NCBI GenBank assembly: GCA_023525975.1
Contig: CM042034.1
Location: 26,376,779-26,440,778, forward strand
Direction of reading: 5' to 3'
Length of the DNA stretch: 64,000 bases
Source: Smallanthus sonchifolius
Taxonomy: Eukaryota > Streptophyta > Magnoliopsida > Asterales > Asteraceae
Below are positions 9,933-21,259 of this stretch, piece after piece (position 1 is the first letter of the stretch; each line of letters starts with the position of its first letter). A program made the translations under genes and the position numbers. Below the pieces are notes generated by a model. It saw only the letters and a program-made list of their open reading frames with translations. It did not search any database and was not told the origin of the DNA.

Positions 9933-12900
9933 CTAATGGCGTTTAGTGAAGAAATCTCGGGTTCTCTTCCTTAAACGCGTGAAAACAATAACCACGCAAG
10001 CTAGGACCCATGGTGGGACGTTGAGATTAACGCCAGTGAAATTTAACTTCTTAGCCCATCCAGGTGTCTCCTTCATAACCAGTATTATCAGTGCGGTTAA
10101 TATTGCGACACCAACTAGGATCCTTGTGATTGGCTTTATCAACGAGTCCTGATCAAACCCACAAAAAACATGAAAATTTTAGATAAGAAGAAATGGGTCA
10201 GTCTCGCCCAAAGAGTATGTTTAATGTATGCAGCCTTCTAAATCATTTTACTGAAAACGCATATTGTTAATGAAATAAATTAACTTGTTAGTCATATACT
10301 ACTCATATTTAATCTTGCACCAATTATTTATATAATAACATAAAAAAAACTTTGGACAAAAAGTACTTTGGGTCAACCTATTTCGAGACGTAAAATAATT
10401 ATATGTTTCGACACATTACATAACTTGTGTGGCCCTGCTCATTTTCCCACCTCAGATGCATACCTACTACCCTACTAGTTTACCTATAATGTTTCATCTT
10501 TTAACAGGTCAAACAGGTAAAAAAAAAAAAAAAAAAGCAGTATAAAAGGAACAGAGAGAAAGTCGTTTATTTTTAATGCATATAACCTTATAAATTCTGT
10601 TATTAAAAAGAAGATTATTATTGAAATACTATAATAATGTTATCTGTTTGGACACGTTACACACACCGCCCAGTTTTACACCTCTAGACAGCATGCAGCG
10701 ATGCATCCCGATTACCTACTACCGTATTTATAAATGGTCTGTTTGGGTTATGTTTCAACTTTAACAAGTCAAATTGGTAAACTAAAAAAAGTCAGGTAAG
10801 AAAACATGTAAAAAGTCGACTAAAGTGCAGTTTCAATGCATAAAACCTTCTATACCATTATTGAATGTATACAAATTTGTAATAATATTTAATACATAAC
10901 TAATTATTTTTTGGACAAGAAGTGTCTTGGGCCAACCTCTTTCGACCCATACAAAATTATCCGTCCTGGTGTGTTACCCGACCCACCAATTTTTTCACCT
11001 CTTGCATCATGCCATGCAACATCATCTAATAAAGTCTATCCCTTGAAGAAACGATTCATATACGAATCAAGTTAATATAAGAAAACATAACCCAACTGAG
11101 GATACAAAAGACGCACTTATATATGTTTTGAGCACATACATACCAGTTTAAAACCAAAATACTACACGAAAAGGGACTTTCATATATTAAACATTTAAAA
11201 TAAGAACAAGCTTTATCTATGTCTGCAGTTCAGCCCTACTTCCCCCGTGTTAGCTATTTGTTTCAACATGCTTAAGCTAAGTCTGCAGTTCAGCCCAACT
11301 TCCCCCGTATTAGCTATTTGTTTTGACATATTACCCGACTCGCCCAGTTTTATACCTCTAGACAGCATGCAATTATCTTGGTTTTAAAAAGCGAGAAGCG
11401 CACAAAAGTGACAGGGTCTAAAACCAAAGCGCAAAAGCGGTGAGCTTTTCATACGCAAGGCGCAAAATGATTATATAATTAAATATATATATATATATAT
11501 ATATATCAAAGGTTTTAACATCCCTACTCAAAATTTAACTATAATAAGCTTTAAACAGTGTTGTAAAAATCGCGCCTAGGCGCCGATTAATCGCTAGGCG
11601 GTCGGGTAAGGAGGAATTTTGACCTAGTCGGTCCAAAAATAACTAGACGGTCCAAATCGCGCCTAGGCGGCCAGATTCCGGCGAACATTCCGGCGAAAAC
11701 CTGAAATTTCCGGCCAAATTCTGGCGAAAACCTTTGGTGTGGTTTAAAAATGAACATTTTTATAAAAATTACATATAAAAATGTGTGTATATATATAAAA
11801 AACTGAAAATTACATATAAAAATTCCAATCCGATTAATCCCGCCTAGGCCCTACCCCACCGCCCGACTAGCGCCTAGCGATTTTTACAACACTGGCTTTA
11901 AATGTGTTTTAACATGTAAACTACCTACATGTACAACCTTAAAAGCCTGCTGTACAACATTTCGTTGCACAAAAAAGACTCATATACATAAAGCGCGCGC
12001 CTCGAGTCAAATTTTTGCCAAAAAATTGCGCCTCAGGTGCACTTTTATTTTACTTGCGCCTTAAGTCACCAAAAGCGCAGCCCCTTGCGCCTTAGGTCGC
12101 CTCGCGCTTTTTAAAACCAAGGCAATTATGCATCCCTACTCTCCTACTAGTTTATTTAAAAATGGTTGATTCGGGTTATATACCTCTAGACGGCATGCAA
12201 TTATGCATCCCTACTATCCCTAGCCGGCCCTAATCGGCGCTAAGCGGCGAGATTCCGGTGACTTTCTGGCGAAACTCTAGAAATTCCGGCCAAGTTAAAC
12301 TAATTTCTCATATAAAAATATGTATATATATATAATTTTGAAAATCACATATAATAATACGTGTGTATATATATATAAGTTTGAAAAATTACACATAAAA
12401 ATTCCAATATGATTAATCGCCGGTCAGTACCCCACCGCCCGACTAGCGATTAACGATTTTTACAAAACTGAGAAATAGAAACTTTGGCCAAGAAGTGTTT
12501 TGGGCCAACCAATTTCGACCCATAACAAAATTATCTGTCCTGGCGCGTTATCTGACCCACCCTTATTTCCCCTCTAGCATCAATGCATGCAACAATGTTA
12601 CAAGTCACTAATATTCACAAGAAAATAGGACCATTGGATATGAGCCAAGTCTAACCCTCCAAACTTTTTTTAAATAAAAAAAGATCATCTAATAAAGCCT
12701 ATAGCCTAAAGAAATAATTCTTGTATGTATCAAGTTAATATAAGAATACAATAACCCAAGTGAGGATACAAGCGGCGCATTTATATATGTTTTTGCACCT
12801 ACAAACAAGTTTAAAAGAAACCACAAAAAGAAAAGGACATTCATATATTAAAATAAGAACATGCTTAAGCTAAAGTCTGCAGTTCTGCCCTACTCCACCC

Positions 12901-14348
12901 CTCCCCCCCCCCCCTCGGTACCACTATAAACTATCTAAGAAGTATTGTGGTGTGGTCTACTGGCCTTGCCTCTTTTCTTCTCTCCAGCAGGTACATATAT
13001 TTAGTTTCTGATTTTATAGTCCCTTATAACTGCCTGTCATAGTGTCATTATATAGAAGTGAAATATCCTTTCAGGTTCATGTTTTTCTTATGAGAGTACT
13101 TCAAATACTCAGTCATACCTCCAAGTGGTTGGCTGTAATGGGATTTGATCAATGAACTTACTTACTAATGTGTTTTCCAGGAAAACTTTTCCTTAACATG
13201 ATGGTTAATAACCAAAGCCAGGTCTTATTATACAACAAGAATAAACAATTTGGCATAGTTATCAAAGCTGCGCCTAGGCGCCCGGGGCGAGGGCTTTTAA
13301 CAACTATGCAATTTGGATTACAGAACATAAGAATATGACTTTCAGCTATCCTGCTGATGAACAAAAGGCCGTGTACAAATAGCGGATCTTGAAGTAAAAT
13401 TTCTGCATTTTGCTAACCTTTAATGGTCGGTTATACATGGTAAGCTAGCCTTGACTTTAGGTTTCATAATTAAGAGCTTGTGGTAGAGAGGATCAAACAG
13501 AAAAGTACTAAAGGACTCAAAGAAACAGCCAAGTACAGTGGCAAAACCATCTTTCATAATGTTAACTGATAGTTTGACTTTCGCACGAAAGTTTAGTTGT
13601 CAGTTAGCTAAGTTTCGTTTTCTTGTTTTTGTATACAAACAATTTTGTATCATTATTTTCAAGTTATCAATGAGAATCAGAAAATTCCCCCGATATTCTC
13701 TCTGGTTACATGGTATCAGAGCATAATTTGATAAATTATGTGTTTATTCACCTGATTCTTGTTTTTCATCTCACTTTCACTTTTGTTTCGGTTTGGTGCA
13801 TCTTTCATAATCTTACCTATCATTTAATTTCATGTGATGCCCTTATTTTCACACGCATATCAAACAATCATGCAATTCTACAAAATTGGATAATCAATTT
13901 CAGATAATCAGCAACAAGAACAAAACAACTAGGGCTTAGTGATATACTGAGAGTAAATTTGGGAGAAAAGAGAGTGGATTACCTTGGGCTCTCCGTCAAT
14001 GAAAATTACGGATCCATCCTTGTACGGTAGAATAGATCGCCCATTTTTAGGGTTAAACCTGATCGGAACACCCCTACCTGACTGCGTATTAAAGGCGTAA
14101 ACCGATTTGAAACCATACTTGTCTAACATATCTCGAACTTCGAGCTGATCTTGATCCCAGCCTCCTAAACTCAATTTGAAGGTATCAATTGGACCCTCTC
14201 CGCACCGGAATAGATGGACTTCCACCTCCGGAACCTTAGTCCGCACCGATTTGGACCGGGCCTTTGACTCTGGATTATCTAACAGTGGCCGCGACTCTTC
14301 TTCCTTGCTGGTCCTTGGAGGTTCTTCGGTTTCTTCGATTTCCACCAT
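9933..14348 (-). CDS. Two-exon gene for a conserved plant membrane protein of unknown function
   Basis: Exon 1 is 14348-13983 (122 codons from ATG) with donor AAG|GTAATC. Exon 2 is 10148-9933 with acceptor ATCAG|GAC. The join is in phase 0 and gives 193 residues. The N-terminus (about 1-45) is acidic, Glu/Ser/Pro-rich and probably disordered. Residues about 46-125 form a compact soluble domain (VEVHLFRCGEGPIDTF, GGWDQDQLEVRDML, GVPIRFNP, GSVIFIDGEPK). The C-terminus has two hydrophobic segments (VGVAILTALIILVM; VPPWVLACVVIVFT) and then a basic tail, so it is probably anchored in a membrane. No stop or frameshift was seen. The 3834-bp intron is mostly transposons. I do not recognise the family by name. 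The splice structure and conserved-looking domain argue for a real gene. Confidence 0.8.
11377..12121. mobile_element. Non-autonomous hAT element (outer)
   Basis: Terminal inverted repeats CTTGGTTTTAAAAAGCG at both ends, flanked by a perfect 8-bp duplication GCAATTAT at 11369-11376 and 12122-12129. It contains a second hAT (11556-11894), an (AT)n run near 11485 and many GCGC-rich words near its ends. Non-coding. Confidence 0.85.
11556..11894. mobile_element. Non-autonomous hAT element nested in the preceding hAT
   Basis: 339 bp with inverted ends CAGTGTTGTAAAAATCGC and a perfect 8-bp target duplication GCTTTAAA at 11548-11555 and 11895-11902. A decayed relative, keeping only the right end, lies at about 12215-12470. 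Confidence 0.85.
12215..12470. mobile_element. Left-truncated relative of the nested hAT
   Basis: Shares the interior (GATTCCGG, TCTGGCGAAA, GGCCAAGTT words) and the right end (GCGATTAACGATTTTTACAA) of 11556-11894, but lacks the left inverted repeat. Confidence 0.55.
13254..13308. mobile_element. 55-bp hAT mini-element
   Basis: Only 55 bp long, with inverted ends CATAGTTATCAAAGC and CATAGTTGTTAAAAG (right end reverse-complemented), bounded by a perfect 8-bp duplication CAATTTGG at 13246-13253 and 13309-13316. The middle is GCGCCTAGGCGCC, the same palindromic core word seen in the larger hAT at 11556. Confidence 0.75.
13560..13722 (+). mobile_element. Copia-type LTR remnant with primer binding site
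   Basis: 13560-13710 reads TGTTAACTG...TTACA and is followed at once by TGGTATCAGAGC (13711-13722), the initiator-tRNA primer binding site. Parts (GTATCATTATTTTCAAGTTATCAA) resemble the copia LTR at 30091-30281. No internal genes or second LTR follow, so this is a remnant or a TRIM-like element in the intron. Confidence 0.5.
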
Positions 14349-14553
14349 CGTCGATTAAGCCGGCCGGTGAACGAGAAGAAGCGTTACCCCTAAAGCAGAG
14401 GTTATTGTGGTTGTAACCAATATTATTAAAGTTGATGTAGGAACTTTTTTATCAAGTGCACCATGTGCTAAAAAAAGCATCAAACACAAAGACAAATGAT
14501 ACTTTCTTTTTCTTTTTTGTTCTAAAATTTAGTTACATAACTTTTTAAAACTA

Positions 14554-14815
14554 ACGTTTTGTTCCCGAGTCTCATTTAAGGAGAAAAAATAAAGGAAAGA
14601 GAAGAAATTTCTTGTTTCAGATTTCTTTTTAACGGAGAAAAAGAAAGAAAATAGAAGAAAAAGTGTTCTTGATATTTTTTTAAGGACAGAAATGAAAGAA
14701 AAACAAGGCTTATTTTAATCCTTCCAAATTGGATAGAAAGAAAAGGAAAAGAAAGGAAATGAATCATTTCTTTTCTTTTCTTTTCTTACGTTTAGTAAAC
14801 TCGGGAACAAAGCGT
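14554..14815. mobile_element. MITE with 17-bp inverted ends, 5' of the membrane-protein gene
   Basis: Left end ACGTTTTGTTCCCGAGT and right end, reverse-complemented, ACGCTTTGTTCCCGAGT. Interior is purine/pyrimidine-skewed and AT-rich. Target duplication not clear. It lies about 200 bp upstream of the gene's ATG. Confidence 0.6.
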
Positions 14816-14821
14816 AAAAAA

Positions 14822-14936
14822 GTGTTTGGGAGTGTGGTGGGAATGTGCTCATTGACTTATTAAAGTCAGGATTTCTTGGTTTTTGATTGAAAAGCTAATA
14901 AGTTAATAAGCACTTTCCCACCACACTCCCAAACAC
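14822..14936. mobile_element. Small foldback MITE, 28-bp inverted repeats
   Basis: 14822-14849 and 14909-14936 are inverted copies (GTGTTTGGGAGTGTGGTGGG core) with one mismatch, around a 59-bp loop. The GTGTTTGGG end type is common in plant hAT-like MITEs. No clear target duplication. Confidence 0.65.
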
Positions 14937-16226
14937 CCTCTAAAATCATTTATATTGTAGTATTACAAAAGAATTATTTCATGAGATTGAATTTTTACCT
15001 TTTAAAAATACAATGTTATTTTAAGGTATTGAGTCAATGTGATATAACATGTGTCTAAAGTAGTTACCATGGTGATAGGCAGAGTCTTCAACAACGGACG
15101 ATTTTGAACGTAACGGTAGGCAACGGACTAAATCGAGATACAGGCACACCACTCGCATAATTCGTCGGGCGTTCCAATTCGGATCAACAATACATAATCA
15201 CCACGTAAATCCAACCTTGGATTCCAAAAAACATCACCTAATCGGCCAAGATTAAGCTAGGAAACTCAAAGAGAATAACAAAAATTATCAAACTCAAAAA
15301 CTGCTCATTCGGATATGCATGCGGATTACAAATAGAGGGAAAAACAACGTGGGCCATGTTTGGCTACACTTTAGGGAAAATGGGAAATAACTGAAAACAT
15401 GAAACAAATAAAAATAAATGAAAGTTAAAATAACACATGGTAATTAAAGAAAATGGGAGCAGAAGTCCGTTGCATGCATTTGATTGGATCTGACATTCAT
15501 GGTGGGTTAATTTGAACCATGCTGACCCACTTGGTAGCTTCGATATGATCCGACAACTCTCCAACAACTACTAAGCTCGAATCTGGATCCCCATGGCTAT
15601 CACATGGTGCACCAAATTTGTTTAATTACAATACTATTACAACAATGCATCTAACATACAATGATGCATCCAAGTAGTCGAGGTATGATGTACTAACGAA
15701 ATATTTGGTTATAATGGTATGTCAAAACCATTATAACGATCTGTTTAAAAACACTTTTAGTTTAACGGACACATATATCTTCACCTAAAATACATGTGAC
15801 GCATCTTATATCCTTTGTATGAAAAAATGACTATGTACAATATCTCACCTATGTATGTGTGTCTTTTGTATGTACGGTTGTTATAATAGTCTGTGCCTAA
15901 AAACGTTCTAAAAAATGACTCGAATAATTTTAGTTTTAACCAATACTAAGCCTAGTGCCCTAACATAACTAAAGTTTGTCTCGGTTGAGTTGCTTGGGTT
16001 CATAGTTTCATCAATTTCTTTGGATGAAAAAGACTTGAAAAAAAGGACTTGAAAGTGAATAAGGAAGAGGCAAGGGACCATTTGATAATTAATTAATTAA
16101 TTAATAAATAAATACACAATTAAAAAAATTCAAATGAATTCCGGCCAGATATATATACTATGTACACGGTGGGGGTTCTTGAGAGGGAAAGTTTCAGATC
16201 AAACAGTTTCTTCCATTTGTCCTCCG
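14937..16226. other. Intergenic region and promoter of the capping protein gene
   Basis: No gene recognised. 16148-16157 (ATATATATAC) could be the TATA box, about 70 bp before the ATG at 16227. A TTAA-rich simple repeat lies near 16090-16110. Confidence 0.4.
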
Positions 16227-18483
16227 ATGGAGGCAGCAATGGGATTGATGAGAAGAATGCCTCCAAAACACACCGACACCGCTCTCTCCGCCCTCCTCAG
16301 CCTCTTGCCGGACCACTCCTCCGATCTGCTCTCTCAAATCGATCAACCTCTTCAGGTTTACACCTTTCTTCAAACCCTAATTTTTTATTTGTCAATTCCT
16401 TACATCAAGTTTGAGATTATGGATTTGTAATTCGGTTTTCTCATATGTTATTTGAAATTCAAAAGCGTAGGGTTAGAAATCGGACTAATTTCGGTTTAGT
16501 TAGGGTTTCGTATGATCGAGTACTGATTTGTCAGTTCGCATGAAATAGTTTTGAATCGGCTTATCGGATTTCAAATGATGGATAAACGATCCAATTGCTG
16601 TTGATAACTGAGATCTAAGAACTAATAAGTATGGCAGATGATATTATATTTTCATGTGCTAATTGACTGATTGGGTAGCTAATGGACTACTGTTTTAGTA
16701 CTCTCTTTCTATTTCCTTGGAGCTGTGTGTTATGTGACCTTAACAATCCTTGATCAAACACAGTTATCCAACTACACAAGAAAAGAGTAGAATGTGCTTC
16801 GTTGGTTCATTTGCAATAGTGTAGGTTTTACAATAAAGCTTGTGGAATGAAAACTTTATAATTGATTTATTGTTGTCGGTCCAAGATTCTTTCTGCCGTA
16901 AACAAATATGGACCAATACAGATAGTGCTGCATGCTGCATCGTCTTGTGTTCCATGGATCCTTTTATTAATCATATGGTTATATTTCGTTTCGCAACTTC
17001 ACTCAGTCTTGTTACTCTGCAAAACAGGTTTTATGTGATGTGGATAATGCAAAAGAATTCATCTTATGTGAGTACAATAGAGATGCTGACTCTTACAGGT
17101 AACCATATTACTCTTGATTATATTCAGCAATTAAGATTCTCATCAAAGCTGGTCCTGCTATGCCCTTTTTTAAGTAGTTAATTATACCACATCTAATCAT
17201 ATAGTTGAAAGGAAAAGGGTCATCTCAGAGATCCAAATATACACAATCAATGGCTTATTGTCATATTGCTTTCAGTTTCTTATCTTATATGTTCTATTGT
17301 AGATCTCCTTGGTCAAATAAATACCATCCTCCACTGGAAGAGGGGATGCATCCATCAGCTGAACTAAGGAAGCTAGAAATTGAGGCAAATGAAATATTTA
17401 CAGTATATCGTGACCAGTGAGGTCCTTTACTCACCTCGTCTTAAATTTTATTTAATTTCTGACCGAACCCTAACTAATTTTTGTAAATGGCTTGTTGTCA
17501 TTGTTGATTTAATTGTCTGTTAGGTATTATGAAGGCGGTATTTCATCAGTTTATTTGTGGGAAGAGGATGACAATGAAGGATTTGTAGCCTGCTTCTTGA
17601 TTAAAAAAGGTTTCCGTATTACCTGACGAGTTATTGAGTTCGCACATAAGTTCCTGGATTTTATTTGCATGATTAATTAATTTCCTTAAACTTTTAAAAC
17701 GTACCAGCAAAGTCCCTGCACTTTGTTATTAACATATACGTTTTGCATGATTAACTGGGTGTTTGGGTAAAGCATATTTTAGCAGCTTATGAGATTCTCG
17801 GCTCATCAAAACACAATAAGCTCTATTTTCGTGTTTGGCTAAGCTTATCAAATTTTTAAGCCCTTTCTTGTAATGATTAACTGGGTGTTTGGGTAAGGCA
17901 ATCAGAATTTGATTCATTCAACTCCTAAAACCTTCAAAAATGACTTTTTTTTGTTAAAGTTTAAAAGTGTACTAATTTGACATTTTTGCATTATTAAGTC
18001 CCTAAAATGACTTTTTTTCTTGTTAAAGTTTAAAAGTGTACTAATTTTTGCATTATTAAACCATGCAAAAGTGAAGCCAAGGGACTTAAGTGCGAATTTA
18101 GCGAAATCTGTACTTTTTTTTCGACGATTGTCTTTCTTTCTGTACACGTACTAATTTGCAAAATGTTCTTGATACTAAAAGATGGATCAAAATATGCACA
18201 TGGTAAAAGAGGTTATCTCCATGAGGGTGGATGGGATGCCATACATGTTATCCAGGTATTTTTATCTGTTTTACTTGTCTATTTTTTTATTTTTGTTATG
18301 GTAAAAGATATTTTCTAAATTCTAAGGACACTGTAAAATTTTAATCGCTGGCTTATTGTTCAGGTGGGGCCAGAAGCACAAGGAATGGCTCATTACTGTT
18401 TAACAAGTACCATAATGCTGTCATTAACTACAAATGGTGACACATCTGGCACTTTTAATTTGTCAGGATCAATCAGGAGACAG
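16227..18483 (+). CDS. CPB: F-actin-capping protein subunit beta, six 5' exons (3' end missing)
   Basis: Exons 16227-16355, 17028-17098, 17303-17416, 17524-17609, 18182-18255 and 18364-18483 join in frame through GT/AG sites to give 198 residues. The protein is plainly the beta subunit of the heterodimer (CapZ type) that caps actin filament barbed ends: MRRMPPKHTDTALSALLSLL at the N-terminus, CDVDNAKEFILCEYNRDADS, RSPWSNKYHPPLE, YYEGGISSVYLWEEDDNEGF, WDAIHVIQVGPEAQG and LSGSIRRQ. Plant family members have roughly 250 residues. The last 50-60, including the C-terminal actin-binding tentacle, were not found, although exon 6 ends in a normal donor (CAG|GTAATT). Either the remaining exons lie outside or far away, or the copy is truncated. 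Family assignment is very secure; function of this copy is uncertain. Confidence 0.88.
17935..18060. repeat. About 60-bp tandem duplication in capping-protein intron 4
   Basis: A unit containing AAAATGACTTTTTTT...GTTAAAGTTTAAAAGTGTACT...GCATTATTAA occurs twice in tandem. Just upstream (17754-17900) GGGTGTTTGGGTAA occurs twice, probably the ends of a small hAT-like MITE. Confidence 0.55.
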
Positions 18484-19961
18484 GTAATTCATAAAGGATT
18501 AATTGCGCAAAATAGCAAAATACTTTCACCCTTTAAATGATAGAGTAATGTATTATGTAAATTATCAAAAATAACAACACATCTTTCAAATTTTACCAGT
18601 CATAGCAATATACTTTCATTTTCTTTTACCAATAATAACAATAATGGTATGTTGCCATTTTTTATTATTTCCAAAGTGTGTTGCTTTTAACCTATTGCTT
18701 CATAAAGTTTTGTATGTTGCTAATTTGCATAATTATCCCATTCATAAATTTGAGTGCTTTGAATTTGCTTGATTTACGATCTTGTTCGGTTGATGACAAA
18801 ACCTAGTAGCAGAGGTGGGTGACTAAAGGGGGTAACTTGGTATTCATAAATTGAGTAATTGGATTATACTGGTTTGTGACGAAACTAGTTGCATAGGTTT
18901 TCTAACAAAAAAATGTCTTCAATTACTGTTTCAACTGATTTTTCAACACTATGTCTATGTGGTGTCCAATTGAATAATTGAATTTTATGTGAAACTTAGA
19001 ACCTGAAATTTGGAGGAGGTTGCATTTTTATTTAATTAGAGTTTTAATTAATTATAATTTACTAATCTAAGCAATTGAACTTTCCATTGATTCCCTGTGG
19101 ATTCGACAATCCTACTTCCCTGTCTACAGTCTAAGGTAGATAAGCAGTAGTTTTTATAAATGTTTTTTATTGACCTTGACAACGCGATCAAGAGTCTCAT
19201 CCAACTCCGGCCAATATATTATCATAACCGAGTCCACTTGGACTACTAACTTAAATACTTCAACTACCGCAATGCAACATAACTATTTCTATCTAATTAA
19301 AATTGTATTGTGCTCTTTACGATGTTTGTTAAAAATACAATAATATTTACAAATTTTATATTGGTACTTCATATTTTATATTTCTTATGTAAACATTTTC
19401 ATAATCAATTGGCTTCCATGCTTCGTCCATTTTCATAATATTGTACGTAATTACTATCAATATAAAACATGTGTCAATACATTTTTAAGCATGTTATGCT
19501 TTTATCTTTTAGTTACACTAGGGCACCTTTTGTGTAATTAAATATAATAATACTACAAATATTTTTTTTAATACAGATTTCTCGCTATATTACGTGAGAG
19601 AAATAACTAGTTCCTTTGATGAACTAAATATGTTTTGTAATAAAATGTTTTTTAATTCCAATTTCATTCCCAACAGGTTACGCCAAAGGATCCACAACAC
19701 TAGATAAACAATTTATATAGTCGTCTGGACAGTTACTAAAACAGAACCAAATATTACAACAGTCTTCCGAAAATCAAGTACCACAATTTTAAAAAGTAAA
19801 AACAAACCATTGCAACATATTGTGGTAATTTATACATTAATTAGGATACGCCATCAACGGTGGATCCAAATCTCTACAAGATTAATGTAAAACACATGAA
19901 GAAATTATAAATTTTACCAAAGAAAGAAATAAAGAAAATATCAAGTGTGCAATTTAAATTC
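18484..19961. other. No gene recognised; transposon debris
   Basis: Expected to hold the 3' exons of the capping protein gene, but none was recognised. 19080-19240 (CCCTGTGGATTCGACAATCC and following) resembles LTR-retrotransposon leader sequence. The rest is AT-rich. Confidence 0.45.
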
Positions 19962-21110
19962 TTACTTGTTGGTCTTCTTGACTATTATTAGGGAAGCAGG
20001 CTCATGAGGTGAGAGGTAGAACAACTCCCGCAATATGTATGCACATATAGTAACACTGTTTAAAGTTTCATAAAATTACTTTAGTCCTAATTAATTAATG
20101 TTACTTTTATTATTAAAGACAAAATCATTTTGATTTTATAATATATATGATATATATATATAGTGTCGCTTACCCCCTAAAAAGTACAAGTAAAACAGTC
20201 CAGAAGAAAGCACTAGCCCAACTTGATTCCTTGTATGTTATCCACGCCTGCAAATCAACATAAAATAAAATACCATAGCTAGCTATTACACAACAATAAA
20301 TTATATTTTTTTTTAAACTTAAAAAAATAAAACAGAGACATGAGTTTTTACTAAGCAAGAGACAGTATTAATTACATCTCATTTTTTTTAAATGTAACCA
20401 ATGAAACAGAGTCTTATGTAGTAACTATTTATGATTATCATTTGTTATATGTAAAGAATTCTTGCAATGAAGTTGTTTTTATTTTTCAAAGACTTCTTCA
20501 TTATTGTTTCTTAGTTGTAGTTATGTTAGGTTAACTTTAAAAAAATTTGAAATAGAGCCCAATTTCAAGTATAAAATAACTAAGAGTATATTAGGTTATA
20601 GACCTGCTTTAAACCGGGCTCTATTTAATGGGCTGTTTGGTTCTATTAAGAGGCTTACCTCTGAATCAGTCAGAGGTATGGGTGTTTGTTTCTTTAAAAG
20701 ACCACCTCTTAATGGTTCAGCACTTAATGGTTCAGATTTTGTTAAACAACACCTTAGTCATCCAATAGGTCTTGCGGAATAGAGTTGGATTGTTTTTCCT
20801 ATTATATTTGGGTTATATTAACCCTGATGTAGTGGTTGGTTGTGATAGACTTACGTTAGTGACAGAAAACGTACCGAAAAAATTGCAACGTGGATATAGA
20901 TGTCGATTCCAATTGCTGTAAAACACCTGTCAAAATTTCTTATCTATTAGTGTCAACTTTTTATTAAAGTAATAAGATTATATTTCACTTTAGAATTGAA
21001 TGGTAGAATATTTACGATGTGAAGTATTTGTTATAGGATGGAGTTAACTCCAAAATTAGCATGTAAATAAGAACTCCCAACACCAAGCAACCTAATACCG
21101 AAAAAATCAT
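19962..21110 (-). CDS. DUF1475-family membrane protein, downstream tandem copy
   Basis: Four exons on the minus strand, 21110-21016, 20926-20875, 20247-20174 and 20055-19962, join in frame to a 104-residue protein ending at a TAA. Motifs match the plant DUF1475 family of small multi-span membrane proteins of unknown function: MIFSVLGCLVLGVLIY (membrane segment 1), GIDIYIHVAI (segment 2), AWITYKESSWASAFFWTVLL (segment 3 with the family's AW-x-x-YKE-S-W signature), and CAYILRELFYLSP near the C-terminus. Exons 2 and 3 (52 and 74 bp) have exactly the lengths and phases of those in the neighbouring copy. The start is the weakest part: the frame is open up to 21215, so an upstream exon or a fusion with the other copy cannot be excluded. 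The exon 1 donor (TC|GTAAAT) is non-optimal. Confidence 0.72.
20630..20752. mobile_element. Probable MITE in intron 2 of the downstream DUF1475 gene
   Basis: GGGCTGTTTGGTTC at the left faces AACAACACC at the right, with internal repeats of CTTAATGGTTCAG, a common plant MITE composition. Target duplication not resolved; the plus-strand open frame across it is a repeat translation. Confidence 0.4.
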
Positions 21111-21259
21111 TGTTGCAGCTACAACAGAACGTCCTTCAGTGACATCCCTACTCAAAGCATTTAATTTAAAATTAGATGTATGTATCTTAACACGTTCAAC
21201 AATGTAAAGATCAACCTAAAATATATTCGGATGGTAAATCAAGTATCTTCTATTTTTTC

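Larger units (their letters stand above)
10320..12890. repeat. Intronic direct repeats (old segmental duplications)
   Basis: A block at about 10910-11310 (TTGGGCCAACC...GACCCAT, then GAGGATACAA...CATATATTA, then GTCTGCAGTT) recurs in the same order at about 12475-12890. Shorter related blocks start near 10350 and 10640. Within 11220-11340 a roughly 60-bp piece starting GTCTGCAGTTCAGCCC is tandemly doubled. All lie in the intron of the membrane-protein gene. Confidence 0.6.

Noticed and set aside
16840..17181. 113-residue plus-strand ORF in the capping protein gene
   Set aside because: It runs across intron 1, exon 2 and intron 2 in an unrelated extension; only 17028-17098 is exon.
20504..20782. 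92-residue plus-strand ORF
   Set aside because: Covers a MITE inside a DUF1475 intron; low-complexity repeat translation.
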